A stretch of 7,678 nt of DNA, taken from NCBI GenBank assembly GCA_959021945.1, contig CAUEYG010000059.1:1-7678 (forward strand). The letters are read 5' to 3'. Shown here in pieces: positions 1 to 6,744 of this stretch. The stretch is from an uncultured Eubacteriales bacterium. GTDB taxonomy: Bacteria > Bacillota > Clostridia > Peptostreptococcales > Anaerovoracaceae. Below the pieces are notes generated by a model. It ran no database searches and was not told the DNA's origin. It worked only from the letters and a program-made list of their open reading frames with translations. The position numbers and the translations under genes are program-made. How positions within the stretch are numbered: the stretch's first letter is position 1; each line of letters opens with the position of its first letter.

Positions 1-1
1 C

Positions 2-400
2 ATGTTTTTATTGGACACATTGCCTGTAAGACTGCGGAATAATTATGTAAAGAAATTTAACACTTCCATAGAATTCTGGCATAAAACAGGAGGCGGATTG
101 TCAGAAGAGGCCATTGAGGAACTAGAAGATAATGGATACCGAATTCGAAGGAATGGGATTTCAAACTATACGTTAGACAAAAAGTCCCGGGTTATTTTTC
201 TTGGGAAAATCCCAGACCATACAGATGAAATAAAAAGTACAAAGGACATTCCAAGCTGGAAACGCATGTGCTGCTGTATTCTGAAAAATGACCACATCTG
301 CAGGTCCATGGGATTTGCAATGACCAGGCAGCAGCAAAAGAAGATAGACCTGATTCGCAGCAAATATAAGAGTATTGAGGAGATGAATTATGGAAGTTAA
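2..400 (+). CDS. IbrA-like PAPS-reductase-superfamily protein, C-terminal part (DUF3440), 5' partial
   Basis: The visible 132 residues resemble the C-terminal DUF3440 region of IbrA-like proteins. These are phosphoadenosine-phosphosulfate (PAPS) reductase / ATP-pyrophosphatase relatives whose N-terminal nucleotide-binding domain would lie left of the window. The best landmark is residues 85-105, which contain SWKRM, a C-C-C run (90-92), ILKND and a further Cys (100) followed by MGF; I recall this W/Y-K-R...CILKND..C pattern from the family. The ATG at position 2 has no visible ribosome binding site and the reading frame is open to the window edge, so it is probably an internal Met rather than the start. 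The gene overlaps the next gene by 11 bases, which indicates translational coupling. E. coli IbrA acts with IbrB to activate immunoglobulin-binding (eib) genes; the chemistry is not established. The family call rests on the C-terminus only, since the catalytic P-loop is not visible. Confidence 0.75.
   Translation: MFLLDTLPVRLRNNYVKKFNTSIEFWHKTGGGLSEEAIEELEDNGYRIRRNGISNYTLDKKSRVIFLGKIPDHTDEIKSTKDIPSWKRMCCCILKNDHICRSMGFAMTRQQQKKIDLIRSKYKSIEEMNYGS
377..382 (+). promoter_or_regulatory. Ribosome binding site of the IbrB-like gene
   Basis: GAGGAG lies seven bases before the ATG at 390, inside the last codons of the IbrA-like gene. It supports that start and coupled translation of the pair. Confidence 0.7.
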
Positions 401-908
401 AAGTCCGGTTTATAACATAATTGCAGTGCCCATTGAAAAAATAATGCCCAATACATACAATCCAAATGCAGTAGCGCCTCCAGAGATGAAGCTGCTGTAT
501 GAAAGTATCCGCCTGGATGGGTATACAATGCCCATTGTTTGCTATTACGCAAAATCCAAAGACGCCTACATTATTGTAGACGGATTTCATCGTTACCGGG
601 TTATGCTGGAGCACCAGGATATTTACGACAGGGAAAAGGGGCTTTTGCCGGTTTCCGTTATTGATAAACCCATTGACCAGAGAATGGCCAGTACTATTCG
701 CCACAACCGGGCGCGGGGAAGCCATGATGTGGATTTAATGAGCAATATTGTAAAAGAGCTCCACGAGCTGGGGCGGTCAGATGCCTGGATTTCAAAGCAC
801 CTGGGGATGGATAGGGATGAAATTTTGCGCTTAAAGCAAATAACCGGGCTGGCAGCCCTGTTTAAAGATGTAAAATTCGGTAAGGCGTGGCGGCCTACAG
901 ACGAATAA
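390..908 (+). CDS. IbrB-like ParB N-terminal domain (DGxHR) protein
   Basis: This 172-residue protein has a ParB/sulfiredoxin-superfamily N-terminal domain. Residues 13-20 (VPIEKIMP) and the Asn-rich stretch after them form the typical opening. Residues 38-50 (ESIRLDGYTMPIV) match the 'I...G...PI.V' motif, and D64-G-F-H-R68 is the active-site-like motif that corresponds to GERR in classical ParB. Residues 104-117 (RHNRARG...) match ParB box III. A helix-turn-helix-like part follows at about 125-152. It lacks the long C-terminal dimerisation domain of chromosomal ParB, and no parA is nearby, so a plasmid-partition role is unlikely. Its pairing and 11-base overlap with a DUF3440 gene identify it as IbrB-like. 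In E. coli IbrA and IbrB act together as transcriptional activators; whether the DGxHR domain binds or hydrolyses nucleotide here is unknown. It ends 35 bases from the convergent kinase gene. Confidence 0.85.
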   Translation: MEVKSPVYNIIAVPIEKIMPNTYNPNAVAPPEMKLLYESIRLDGYTMPIVCYYAKSKDAYIIVDGFHRYRVMLEHQDIYDREKGLLPVSVIDKPIDQRMASTIRHNRARGSHDVDLMSNIVKELHELGRSDAWISKHLGMDRDEILRLKQITGLAALFKDVKFGKAWRPTDE

Positions 909-943
909 GAGTACTGTTTTATCAGGAGCTGCTATTGCCCAAT

Positions 944-1966
944 TTAAGGGGAAAGGGGGAGGAAGACAGAAAAGGTACTGCCGTGGGAGCCGGATGACAG
1001 TTTGATATAGCCGCCTTGTCCGGAAATGATGTTGCGAGTTAGATAAAGGCCGATTCCAAGGCCGTCTGCGCCTTTGCTTTGGGTACCTCTGTAAAAGCGC
1101 TGGAATATTTTTTCCTGCTCTCCCTCCGGTATCCCCGGCCCATTGTCTGTAATATCTATGCGGCAAAACATTTCGTATTTTTGCAGCTTTATGGCCATTT
1201 TGCCGCTGTCTTGGGTATACTTTACCCCGTTATCTAAGAGGTTAAAAATAGCTTCTTGTGTCCAGCGGACATCATGGGCAGCCAGAATTTCTTGCTCCGG
1301 CTCCGCAAAAGAGACATCCATATTTTTTTGCTTGGCTGCAGCATGGCATTGCATAACAGCGGCCAAAACAGTAGAACTGATGGGGCAAACCTTTGCTTTC
1401 AGCTGAATGATGTGGCTTTCCAGACGGGACATTTTAATCAGGCTGTCCATGAGAAATTCCAGCTTGTGCAGAGCAGTCATCAGGGTCTCAAGATATTCTC
1501 TGCGCTCTTTTGGCGTGGCCGTTTCATCCCAGAGCAGTTCGCTGTACATTTTTAAAGCAGCTACAGGAGTTTTCAATTGGTGGGAGATGTCAGAGACCAG
1601 AGTTTTCATTTCCTGTTCTTTTTTTTGTGCATCCTGCTGCTGGGCCTGCAAAATACCGGTGAGGCGCAGGGTTTGATTTTGCAATTTGGAAAGGAGTGTA
1701 TCTTCGGAATCAGAAAAAACAGGATTTTCTCTTAGCTCTGTAATGGAAGACAGGAGATCCGACAGTTTTAAAACCGTTTGCCGCAGATAATACTCTGTGT
1801 TTAGAACAGCACAAAAAGAAAGAAGCAGCATTGCAGCAGAAAAAACAGCGGAAAGCCAAAGCGTGCTGCTGCCGCCTGACCAAAGAAACAGACAGAACGG
1901 AAAGGCCGCCCCCAAACAGAGCAGCCCCACAAACAACAGCCTTTTCCTGATTTTGTAGTGTTTCAT
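944..1966 (-). CDS. Sensor histidine kinase, intramembrane-sensing type
   Basis: A 340-residue membrane histidine kinase. Two N-terminal transmembrane helices (about 10-30 and 34-56) are joined by only a few residues, so there is no extracytoplasmic sensor domain. This is the arrangement of BceS-like intramembrane-sensing kinases. A coiled-coil linker (about 90-122) leads to the H-box SDISHQLKTP with phospho-acceptor His129. The ATP-binding domain follows: N-box N242-LLDN, G1 box DNGPG (274-278), F-box FQRFYRG (288-294) and G2 box GLGIGL (302-307). All catalytic motifs are intact. The start follows the regulator's stop by three bases and is served by GGAGAA six bases upstream, so the two genes are co-transcribed and co-translated. 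Its likely partner is the adjacent OmpR-type regulator, and its likely stimulus source is the adjacent ABC permease, by analogy with Bce-type modules; the latter is inference. Confidence 0.93.
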   Translation of the reverse strand: MKHYKIRKRLLFVGLLCLGAAFPFCLFLWSGGSSTLWLSAVFSAAMLLLSFCAVLNTEYYLRQTVLKLSDLLSSITELRENPVFSDSEDTLLSKLQNQTLRLTGILQAQQQDAQKKEQEMKTLVSDISHQLKTPVAALKMYSELLWDETATPKERREYLETLMTALHKLEFLMDSLIKMSRLESHIIQLKAKVCPISSTVLAAVMQCHAAAKQKNMDVSFAEPEQEILAAHDVRWTQEAIFNLLDNGVKYTQDSGKMAIKLQKYEMFCRIDITDNGPGIPEGEQEKIFQRFYRGTQSKGADGLGIGLYLTRNIISGQGGYIKLSSGSHGSTFSVFLPLSP

Positions 1967-1969
1967 AAT

Positions 1970-2650
1970 CTATTCTCCAAATGTGTAGCCGATTCCAAAG
2001 ATGGTAATAATATACTGAGGATTTTTAGGATCTGCTTCCAGCTTGCTGCGGAGACGGCGCACGTGGACGCTGAGGGTATTCTCATCAACAAAATTTCCAT
2101 CAATATCCCATATCTGTTCCAGCAGCATACGGCGTGTCAGCACTTTGCCCCGATTTTTGGCCATAAATTCCAGGAGCCGATATTCGGTACCGGTCAGGCG
2201 GCAATCCTGACCGTTTTTTCGTACAGTCATCCGGTCAGGATCAATGGTAAGGTCTTTGTAAGTGATGATCTTTGCAGATTTTTCTGCTGCACCGGCTATC
2301 CGAAGGAGCGCATGAATTTTTTTTCGAAGCACTTCAATGGAAAAGGGTTTTGCTACATAATCATCACAGCCTGCCCGATATCCTTCCAGGGTCTCGGCCT
2401 CTGTATCCTTTGCTGTGAGAAACAAGATAGGACGCTGAGAGGTCTTTCTTAATGTTCTGCAAAAATCCAGACCGCTCCCATCGGGCAGATTAATGTCCAA
2501 TAGATATAAATCAAACTCTTTGGCCGCACAGGCAGCTGCCCCGTCAAAAAAGCTAGCGGCATGAGTCAGATGATGACCGCTTTTGCTCAAAGCAATCTGA
2601 ATCCCCTGACTCAAAATCATATCATCTTCTAATAACAAAATGTTTGCCAT
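1970..2650 (-). CDS. OmpR/PhoB-family response regulator
   Basis: A 226-residue two-domain regulator of normal length. The receiver domain (about 3-115) has the acidic pocket E8-D9-D10, phospho-acceptor D52 in LLDINLPDG, switch T79 and K101 (AKPF). The C-terminal winged-helix DNA-binding domain (about 128-225) contains LTGTEYRLLEF, the recognition-helix region VDENTLSVHVRRLRSKLE and the terminal IFGIGYTF. The start is well supported by AAGAGGTGG just upstream. The gene lies between the permease (60-base gap) and the kinase (three-base gap). The gap contains a sigma-A promoter, so regulator and kinase can be made independently of the transporter. The expected targets are the transporter operon promoter and possibly its own promoter. 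It is not specific enough in sequence to name (BceR-, GraR- and VncR-like groups are all similar). Confidence 0.95.
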   Translation of the reverse strand: MANILLLEDDMILSQGIQIALSKSGHHLTHAASFFDGAAACAAKEFDLYLLDINLPDGSGLDFCRTLRKTSQRPILFLTAKDTEAETLEGYRAGCDDYVAKPFSIEVLRKKIHALLRIAGAAEKSAKIITYKDLTIDPDRMTVRKNGQDCRLTGTEYRLLEFMAKNRGKVLTRRMLLEQIWDIDGNFVDENTLSVHVRRLRSKLEADPKNPQYIITIFGIGYTFGE

Positions 2651-2652
2651 GT

Positions 2653-2661
2653 TCCACCTCT
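2653..2661 (-). promoter_or_regulatory. Ribosome binding site of the response regulator
   Basis: On the minus strand this reads AAGAGGTGG, two bases before the ATG at its 3' edge, with the AGAGG core about six bases away. It fixes the regulator start at 2650. Confidence 0.65.
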
Positions 2662-2671
2662 TATGCCTTAG

Positions 2672-2700
2672 ATTATACGATAAAAAACTTTGTATGCAAA
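2672..2700 (-). promoter_or_regulatory. Internal sigma-A promoter for the regulator-kinase pair
   Basis: On the minus strand the -35 is TTTGCA (4 of 6 to TTGACA; plus-strand 2695-2700), followed by a 17-base spacer and a perfect -10 TATAAT (2672-2677). The predicted transcript starts about 15 bases before the regulator ATG. It lies wholly in the permease-regulator gap, which would let the two-component system be expressed at a basal level without the transporter genes. Confidence 0.65.
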
Positions 2701-2701
2701 G
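2682..2701 (-). terminator. Short hairpin plus T-run: weak attenuator-terminator or operator
   Basis: On the minus strand CTTTG-CATA-CAAAG is a perfect 5-bp inverted repeat with a four-base loop, followed directly by six T. It begins nine bases after the permease stop. The stem is short and AT-containing, so termination would be weak and partial. The same dyad covers the -35 of the internal promoter, so an operator role is equally possible. Confidence 0.35.
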
Positions 2702-2710
2702 AGGAGGATT

Positions 2711-5245
2711 TTAACTGTCGATCTGATGCAGCCGCTCTGTGACACTTTCACGGGAGGTGGCATGAAATACCATAGGAGGAACAGCCAGGCATATGAGAAA
2801 GATGGTGCAAATCAGCAGCGCCCCTAGCAGGACCGGATATTCAAATACTGCGTAATCAGCAAATTTAGTCACAGATTTAGACAGCAGATATAGCAGTCCA
2901 TTACCCAGCGTACTGATCAGGATTGCAGTAATAAAAGCATAAAAGGCACCTTCCCAGGTCAACATGCTTTTTATCTGTTTTTTTGTCATGCCGATGCTCT
3001 CCATAACGGCCAATTCCTGCCGCCTGGCATAAACATTGGTTATCATAACGTTTACAAAATTGAGAACTCCAATAGCAATGAGCAAAATGGAGATACCGCC
3101 TCCTAAAACACGCAGGGACATCATGCTGGAAATAAAGTCTTTCCTTTGGCCTGACCTGGACTTGAATTCAAAAGAAGGATCGGTCAATGTAGCGTTAAGC
3201 TCTTTTATTTTCTGCCCTACATAAGCTTCCTGTTCCTGGTGGCAGTTAATGATAATATTCGTTACAATAGGGTCTGATGACAGTTTTTTCATAAAAGCAT
3301 CGCTGACAAAAATGGTATCCATCAACCCGACAATGACACTATTATTACTGCCTATTTCGCAGTCATCATAGTTAAAGATCCCGCCAATTTTTACAGATGC
3401 AGAAGTCTTAGACTTTCCTGGATAAAAGTTCATAGATCGTCCGATCATATTTTGATAGCTTGTTCCATCATCATATCCTAAAATAGCGATTTTACCCTGG
3501 CGGAAGGCGTCAATATCTATTTTTTCTTTATGTTTTTCATTATAAGCTTTCACATAGCGGTCTGAAATTCCCGTTACCCAAAAATTCAATTTACCCTGGC
3601 GCTCTAATTTTTTCAGCACAGCAACCATATCTTCATAAGAACCGGCTTGGCCCCCATAGCGGTTATAGTTGGATTTTAAGATAGGCTCCAATGTTTTTGC
3701 GTCAAGTTTTAGGCTGCAGGAAAGGGTGGTAGCTGTTTCCATAGAAGTAACACCGTCTATTTGAGACAAGGATTCTAAATAAGCCTGATCAAATTTTTGG
3801 CGAATAGGCGGGGTACTGGAAATTTCAAAATCATTGGGGACATATCTGTCCAGAAAATGCTCTGCATCCATGCTGCCAATAAAGCTGTTGACTCCAAGAA
3901 AGGTAATGGTTCCCATAAAAAGGGAGGCAAAGACCAAGATACTCCGTTTCTTTCCTCGGAATACATTGTGAAAGGCCATTTTCCATAGCTTTCCGCCTCC
4001 CCTTGAAGCCCTGTTTCTGGGCTTTCCTGAGGAAGAAATACCTGTATATTTTAGCGCTTCAATGGGTGAAACGGTACCGGCAATTTTGGCAGGCTTTCTG
4101 CAGCTGATCATTACTGTCAGCAAAACAAAGAGGGCGGATGCAAGAAAGTAAATAGGGTTAAAGGCTACGCTTCCGGGCATGGCCTGGTTGTTCTGGCCTG
4201 CTGTGAATATGGTCATGGCATAAGGAACGATCAAAAAGGAGGCAGCGGCGGCCAGCAAAAGTCCTATCGGTATGCTGATCAGTGACAGGCGCAGTATTTG
4301 GCTGCGGACCAGACGTTTTATTTGCCGCGGTGCAGCACCAATGGTTTTTAGCATTCCATAAAAACGAATATCCTTTGTTACGGAAATATAAATCACATTG
4401 TAAATGAGCAGATAGCCGCTGATTACAATAAAGAGGGCAATGATTAAAAGTGTAGCAACCGTAACAATGGTATTTTCTATGTTTTGGGCCTGAGGATCAA
4501 AGGAAGAATCAAAGCTCTGGTCTTTGGACAACTTTACACTGCTTTCCAGGGCATCCAGACAAGCGGCGCTTTTGCCGGGGGCGCATGAAATGGAAAGGCG
4601 TCCATCCTTTTGCTCTGTAAAATCATGTTGTCTGCAAAACTTCTCGGACAGGAGGGCTACCCCTATTTGTGCATTGCTGTAATTGGTATACCAGCCGGAA
4701 AGAATAAAGTTCTCTGTCTTTTTTCCGTTTTTTGTAACATAAGGAAAGAGTATGGTTTGGCCCAGCTTTGGTTTGGCAATCCCCAACTGCTTTAATGCGC
4801 TTTGGGACATCATGACTTCATTCTCAGCTTTTGGATACGTTCCTTGTATGTGACTGATGGCCGGCTTATAGTGGTCTGTCCATTCCGTTTCGTCGTAATA
4901 CCCCATTCCGATTTGGAGTGCTTTTCCCTCTGGCGTCTTTCCTTTTGCAGAACCAATTGCAATCTGCATTCCCACAGACTTTACTTGGCTCAGGCTTTTT
5001 ATTTGTTCAATCTGCTCCTTTTTAGGGGATTTAAGAAAAATGCTGGCTGTTGTGCCTGCAGTGCGTATTTGCATGACCTGCAGATTGTGAATCAGGCTGC
5101 TGCCAATGCTGAATACAGATGCCAGCATAAAGGTTGTAAGGATAATGGCGCAGACGGCAAATAGATTGCGGGTTCTGTTTGTTTTCAAAAGCCGTGAGGC
5201 AATGCGTTTGATGGGCTTTGCATTGTTATTTTTCATCGGGTCCAT
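2711..5245 (-). CDS. ABC transporter permease with two FtsX domains (MacB-type fold)
   Basis: An 844-residue membrane protein built as a tandem duplication. Half one has TM1 (about 28-50), an extracytoplasmic MacB-PCD-like domain (about 51-255), TM2-TM4 (about 258-285, 318-345, 362-382), the FtsX signature FYGMLKTIGAAPRQIKRLV and a closing SPIEALKY. Half two has TM5 (about 433-456), a second large extracytoplasmic domain (about 457-708) and TM6-TM8 (about 711-738, 764-788, 804-827). Its signature is RRQELAVMESIGMTKKQIK, with a closing SVTERL. One chain therefore supplies both halves of the membrane pore (8 TM, 4+4), unlike 10-TM BceB. The start overlaps the ATPase stop (TAATG) and has AAAGGTGG ten bases upstream, which favours it over Met4. 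The likely role is export of, or protection against, envelope-active compounds such as antimicrobial peptides, or mechanotransmission; the substrate cannot be read from sequence. Confidence 0.92.
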   Translation of the reverse strand: MDPMKNNNAKPIKRIASRLLKTNRTRNLFAVCAIILTTFMLASVFSIGSSLIHNLQVMQIRTAGTTASIFLKSPKKEQIEQIKSLSQVKSVGMQIAIGSAKGKTPEGKALQIGMGYYDETEWTDHYKPAISHIQGTYPKAENEVMMSQSALKQLGIAKPKLGQTILFPYVTKNGKKTENFILSGWYTNYSNAQIGVALLSEKFCRQHDFTEQKDGRLSISCAPGKSAACLDALESSVKLSKDQSFDSSFDPQAQNIENTIVTVATLLIIALFIVISGYLLIYNVIYISVTKDIRFYGMLKTIGAAPRQIKRLVRSQILRLSLISIPIGLLLAAAASFLIVPYAMTIFTAGQNNQAMPGSVAFNPIYFLASALFVLLTVMISCRKPAKIAGTVSPIEALKYTGISSSGKPRNRASRGGGKLWKMAFHNVFRGKKRSILVFASLFMGTITFLGVNSFIGSMDAEHFLDRYVPNDFEISSTPPIRQKFDQAYLESLSQIDGVTSMETATTLSCSLKLDAKTLEPILKSNYNRYGGQAGSYEDMVAVLKKLERQGKLNFWVTGISDRYVKAYNEKHKEKIDIDAFRQGKIAILGYDDGTSYQNMIGRSMNFYPGKSKTSASVKIGGIFNYDDCEIGSNNSVIVGLMDTIFVSDAFMKKLSSDPIVTNIIINCHQEQEAYVGQKIKELNATLTDPSFEFKSRSGQRKDFISSMMSLRVLGGGISILLIAIGVLNFVNVMITNVYARRQELAVMESIGMTKKQIKSMLTWEGAFYAFITAILISTLGNGLLYLLSKSVTKFADYAVFEYPVLLGALLICTIFLICLAVPPMVFHATSRESVTERLHQIDS

Positions 5246-5913
5246 TATTGATTCACCACCTTTCCGTCTTCAATGTGGAGAATACGATCTGCCATCTGGG
5301 CGATCTCTTCATTGTGGGTAATCATAACAATGGTTTGATTGAATTTTTTGCTGGTAGCCTGCAGGAGCAGCAATACTTCCTGGGTTGTTTTGCTGTCCAG
5401 ATTGCCGGTCGGTTCATCAGCCAGGATAATGGCCGGTTTTGCAGATAAGGCTCTGGCAATTGCTACTCGTTGCTGTTGGCCGCCGGACAGGTTTGCAGGC
5501 ATACTGCTTAGCTTTTCAGAAAGTTTTAAGGTATCAATAATGGTCTGGATATAGTTCTGATCTGGTTTTACACCGTCCAGCTCAATAGGGAGCACAATGT
5601 TTTCATACACATTTAAAACAGGTACAAGATTGTAATTTTGAAAAACAAATCCAATATTGCGTCTCCGAAAGATGGTCAGGGCTTCGTCCTTCATTTTAAA
5701 CAGGTCCTTGCCCCGAACCGTAACGCTGCCTGATGTTGGCCGGTCCAGTCCGCCCAGCATATTGAGCAATGTGGACTTTCCGCTGCCGGAAGTTCCTACA
5801 ATAGCGATAAATTCTCCTTCTTCTACGTTAATGGAAACTCCGTCAAGGGCCCGAACCTGGTTTTGATCCTGCCCGTAAATTTTATATAGGTTTTCAGCTG
5901 TAAGAATACTCAT
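5245..5913 (-). CDS. ABC transporter ATP-binding protein (LolD/MacB/BceA class)
   Basis: A 222-residue cytoplasmic ATPase of typical length for the MacB/LolD/BceA class. It has Walker A GTSGSGKST (40-48), the FVFQNYNLVPVLNVYENI region with Q-loop Gln92 typical of this class, signature LSGGQQQR (142-149), Walker B IILADE (162-167), D-loop NLDS (171-174) and H-loop His200 in MITHNEE. All catalytic residues are present. Two copies are expected to dimerise under one double-length permease. It is the first gene of the ATPase-permease-regulator-kinase set, and its stop overlaps the permease start by one base. The start has an AGAGAGGATGAG Shine-Dalgarno region a few bases upstream. Its promoter region (5914-6015) has a strong -10 but no good -35, which suggests activation, probably by the encoded regulator (inference). 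Confidence 0.95.
   Translation of the reverse strand: MSILTAENLYKIYGQDQNQVRALDGVSINVEEGEFIAIVGTSGSGKSTLLNMLGGLDRPTSGSVTVRGKDLFKMKDEALTIFRRRNIGFVFQNYNLVPVLNVYENIVLPIELDGVKPDQNYIQTIIDTLKLSEKLSSMPANLSGGQQQRVAIARALSAKPAIILADEPTGNLDSKTTQEVLLLLQATSKKFNQTIVMITHNEEIAQMADRILHIEDGKVVNQ
5256..5263 (-). promoter_or_regulatory. Ribosome binding site of the permease
   Basis: Minus-strand AAAGGTGG, ten bases before the ATG at 5245 and inside the ATPase coding region. It supports the first Met of MDPMKNN over Met4, which would be 19 bases away. Confidence 0.6.
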
Positions 5914-5952
5914 AATCTCATCCTCTCTGTTCTCGTAAGTTTTCTTTGGTCC

Positions 5953-5987
5953 AGTATAACAGTATGTTCTTACTTTTTTGTGACAAA
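5953..5987 (-). promoter_or_regulatory. Transporter operon promoter with dyad upstream
   Basis: On the minus strand, the -10 candidate TATACT (5953-5958) is 5 of 6 to consensus. The hexamer 17 bases upstream is ACAAAA, a poor -35. A TTGTCA (5 of 6 to TTGACA) lies too far away at 22 bases, although it would pair at 16 bases with a weak TACTGT. The 11-base perfect dyad TTTGT-C-ACAAA (5977-5987) covers the -35 zone, and a direct repeat ATACTG, period 8, covers the -10. This looks like a regulated, activator-dependent promoter. The exact start site is not certain. Confidence 0.5.
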
Positions 5988-6015
5988 GGGAATGAAAAAA
6001 TCGGTGGGCTAAAAT

Positions 6016-6744
6016 TTAGGAAAGACTTTTCGCTATTTCTATGATTGTACTGCGGTCAAGAAGCCCTTCTTCAATCGTAATTTGGCATAGCGTTTGATCA
6101 AAAATAACAGAAGCACCTGAAGTCTTTGCAACTGGATCATCCCAGTAAATAATGATACGGTCTTTTAACTTAATCGTATCTCCATTTATGGCACTAACCG
6201 CAGTATCTTCACCGTCTACAGAAAAGCAAAGTATATTTATTAATTGGTTATTTTGCTCATATTCATATTCACCGGAAAAGGTTCCATCTGTAAATTGATG
6301 GAGACGCAGTTCCTGGAAAGTATAACCTTTTGGAATATAAGAAGGTATTTTGAATTCAGGGATTAGTTCCTTGAGCTTTGAGAAGGTTTTTTTGTCTGTA
6401 ATTTCCCAAAGTGTTTCTTCTTCCTCAATAAACTCGTCCTGGTCAGTGGAAACGTGAATCCCATATTTCCATTGAAAAACTTTTTTGTCAATGGAATCTT
6501 TAACAGCAGAAACATAGCCATTGGATACAAAGATGGCAGTAGTAACAGAGGTGATTACGATCAGCATAAGGATTGCAGCCACCTTCATAAAGGGGGTAAA
6601 AAAAGACTTTCGGTTTGGCTTGGCATAAGGTGTCATAAAGTCTGTGTCTAGGGGGCGGGAGGGCATACTTTGATCTTCTTCATACATTTGGATAAATTTT
6701 TTATGTAGTTTTTCTTCTTCAATGGACCAATGGTTTGTACTCAT
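6016..6744 (-). CDS. Membrane anti-sigma factor with DUF4367 domain
   Basis: A 242-residue single-pass membrane protein. The N-terminal cytoplasmic part (1-52) begins HWSIEEEKLHKKF and should bind the sigma factor. A single helix at about 53-74 is followed by an extracytoplasmic domain. Residues 131-242 begin FKIPSYIPKGYTFQEL and fit DUF4367, a domain frequent in Firmicute anti-sigma factors. There is no H-x3-C-x2-C zinc motif, so it is not a ZAS-type anti-sigma factor. The start overlaps the sigma stop as ATGA, with AAAGGAGAG upstream, so the two are translationally coupled. That supports a 1:1 sigma/anti-sigma partnership. Signal release could come from a ligand bound by, or cleavage of, the extracytoplasmic domain; neither can be read here. 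No strong terminator follows the stop before the ATPase gene. Confidence 0.85.
   Translation of the reverse strand: MSTNHWSIEEEKLHKKFIQMYEEDQSMPSRPLDTDFMTPYAKPNRKSFFTPFMKVAAILMLIVITSVTTAIFVSNGYVSAVKDSIDKKVFQWKYGIHVSTDQDEFIEEEETLWEITDKKTFSKLKELIPEFKIPSYIPKGYTFQELRLHQFTDGTFSGEYEYEQNNQLINILCFSVDGEDTAVSAINGDTIKLKDRIIIYWDDPVAKTSGASVIFDQTLCQITIEEGLLDRSTIIEIAKSLS

Noticed and set aside
192..725. Long minus-strand open frame (177 codons) opposite the IbrA/IbrB-like genes
   Set aside because: Its translation has no recognisable domain, it spans the overlap of two well-supported plus-strand genes, and no ribosome binding site argues for it.
390..908. Chromosome or plasmid partition ParB
   Set aside because: No parA neighbour, no parS-like palindrome seen, no C-terminal dimerisation domain, and DGFHR in place of the GERR-type motif.
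1958..2452. Plus-strand open frame (164 codons) opposite the response regulator
   Set aside because: It is the mirror of a conserved regulator gene with intact receiver and DNA-binding motifs. Its Cys/Phe/His-rich translation is typical of antisense frames.
4802..5164. Plus-strand open frame opposite the permease N-terminal half
   Set aside because: The permease frame has strong FtsX motifs and the antisense product is low-quality, with no start signal.
944..5913. Naming the four-gene set bceAB-bceRS
   Set aside because: The kinase type and gene content fit, but the permease has eight TM helices in a 4+4 duplication with two large outer domains, not the BceB layout. The symbols would overstate what is known.
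5953..5986. Plain sigma-A promoter TTGTCA with TATACT for the transporter operon
   Set aside because: The spacing is 22 bases, too long for a standard promoter. It was kept only as a regulated promoter region.
6001..6024. Terminator after the anti-sigma gene (minus-strand CTAAA-T-TTTAG and nearby T-run)
   Set aside because: The inverted repeat is all A/T except its ends, has a one-base centre that cannot form a loop, and starts within the last codons. It is not a credible intrinsic terminator.
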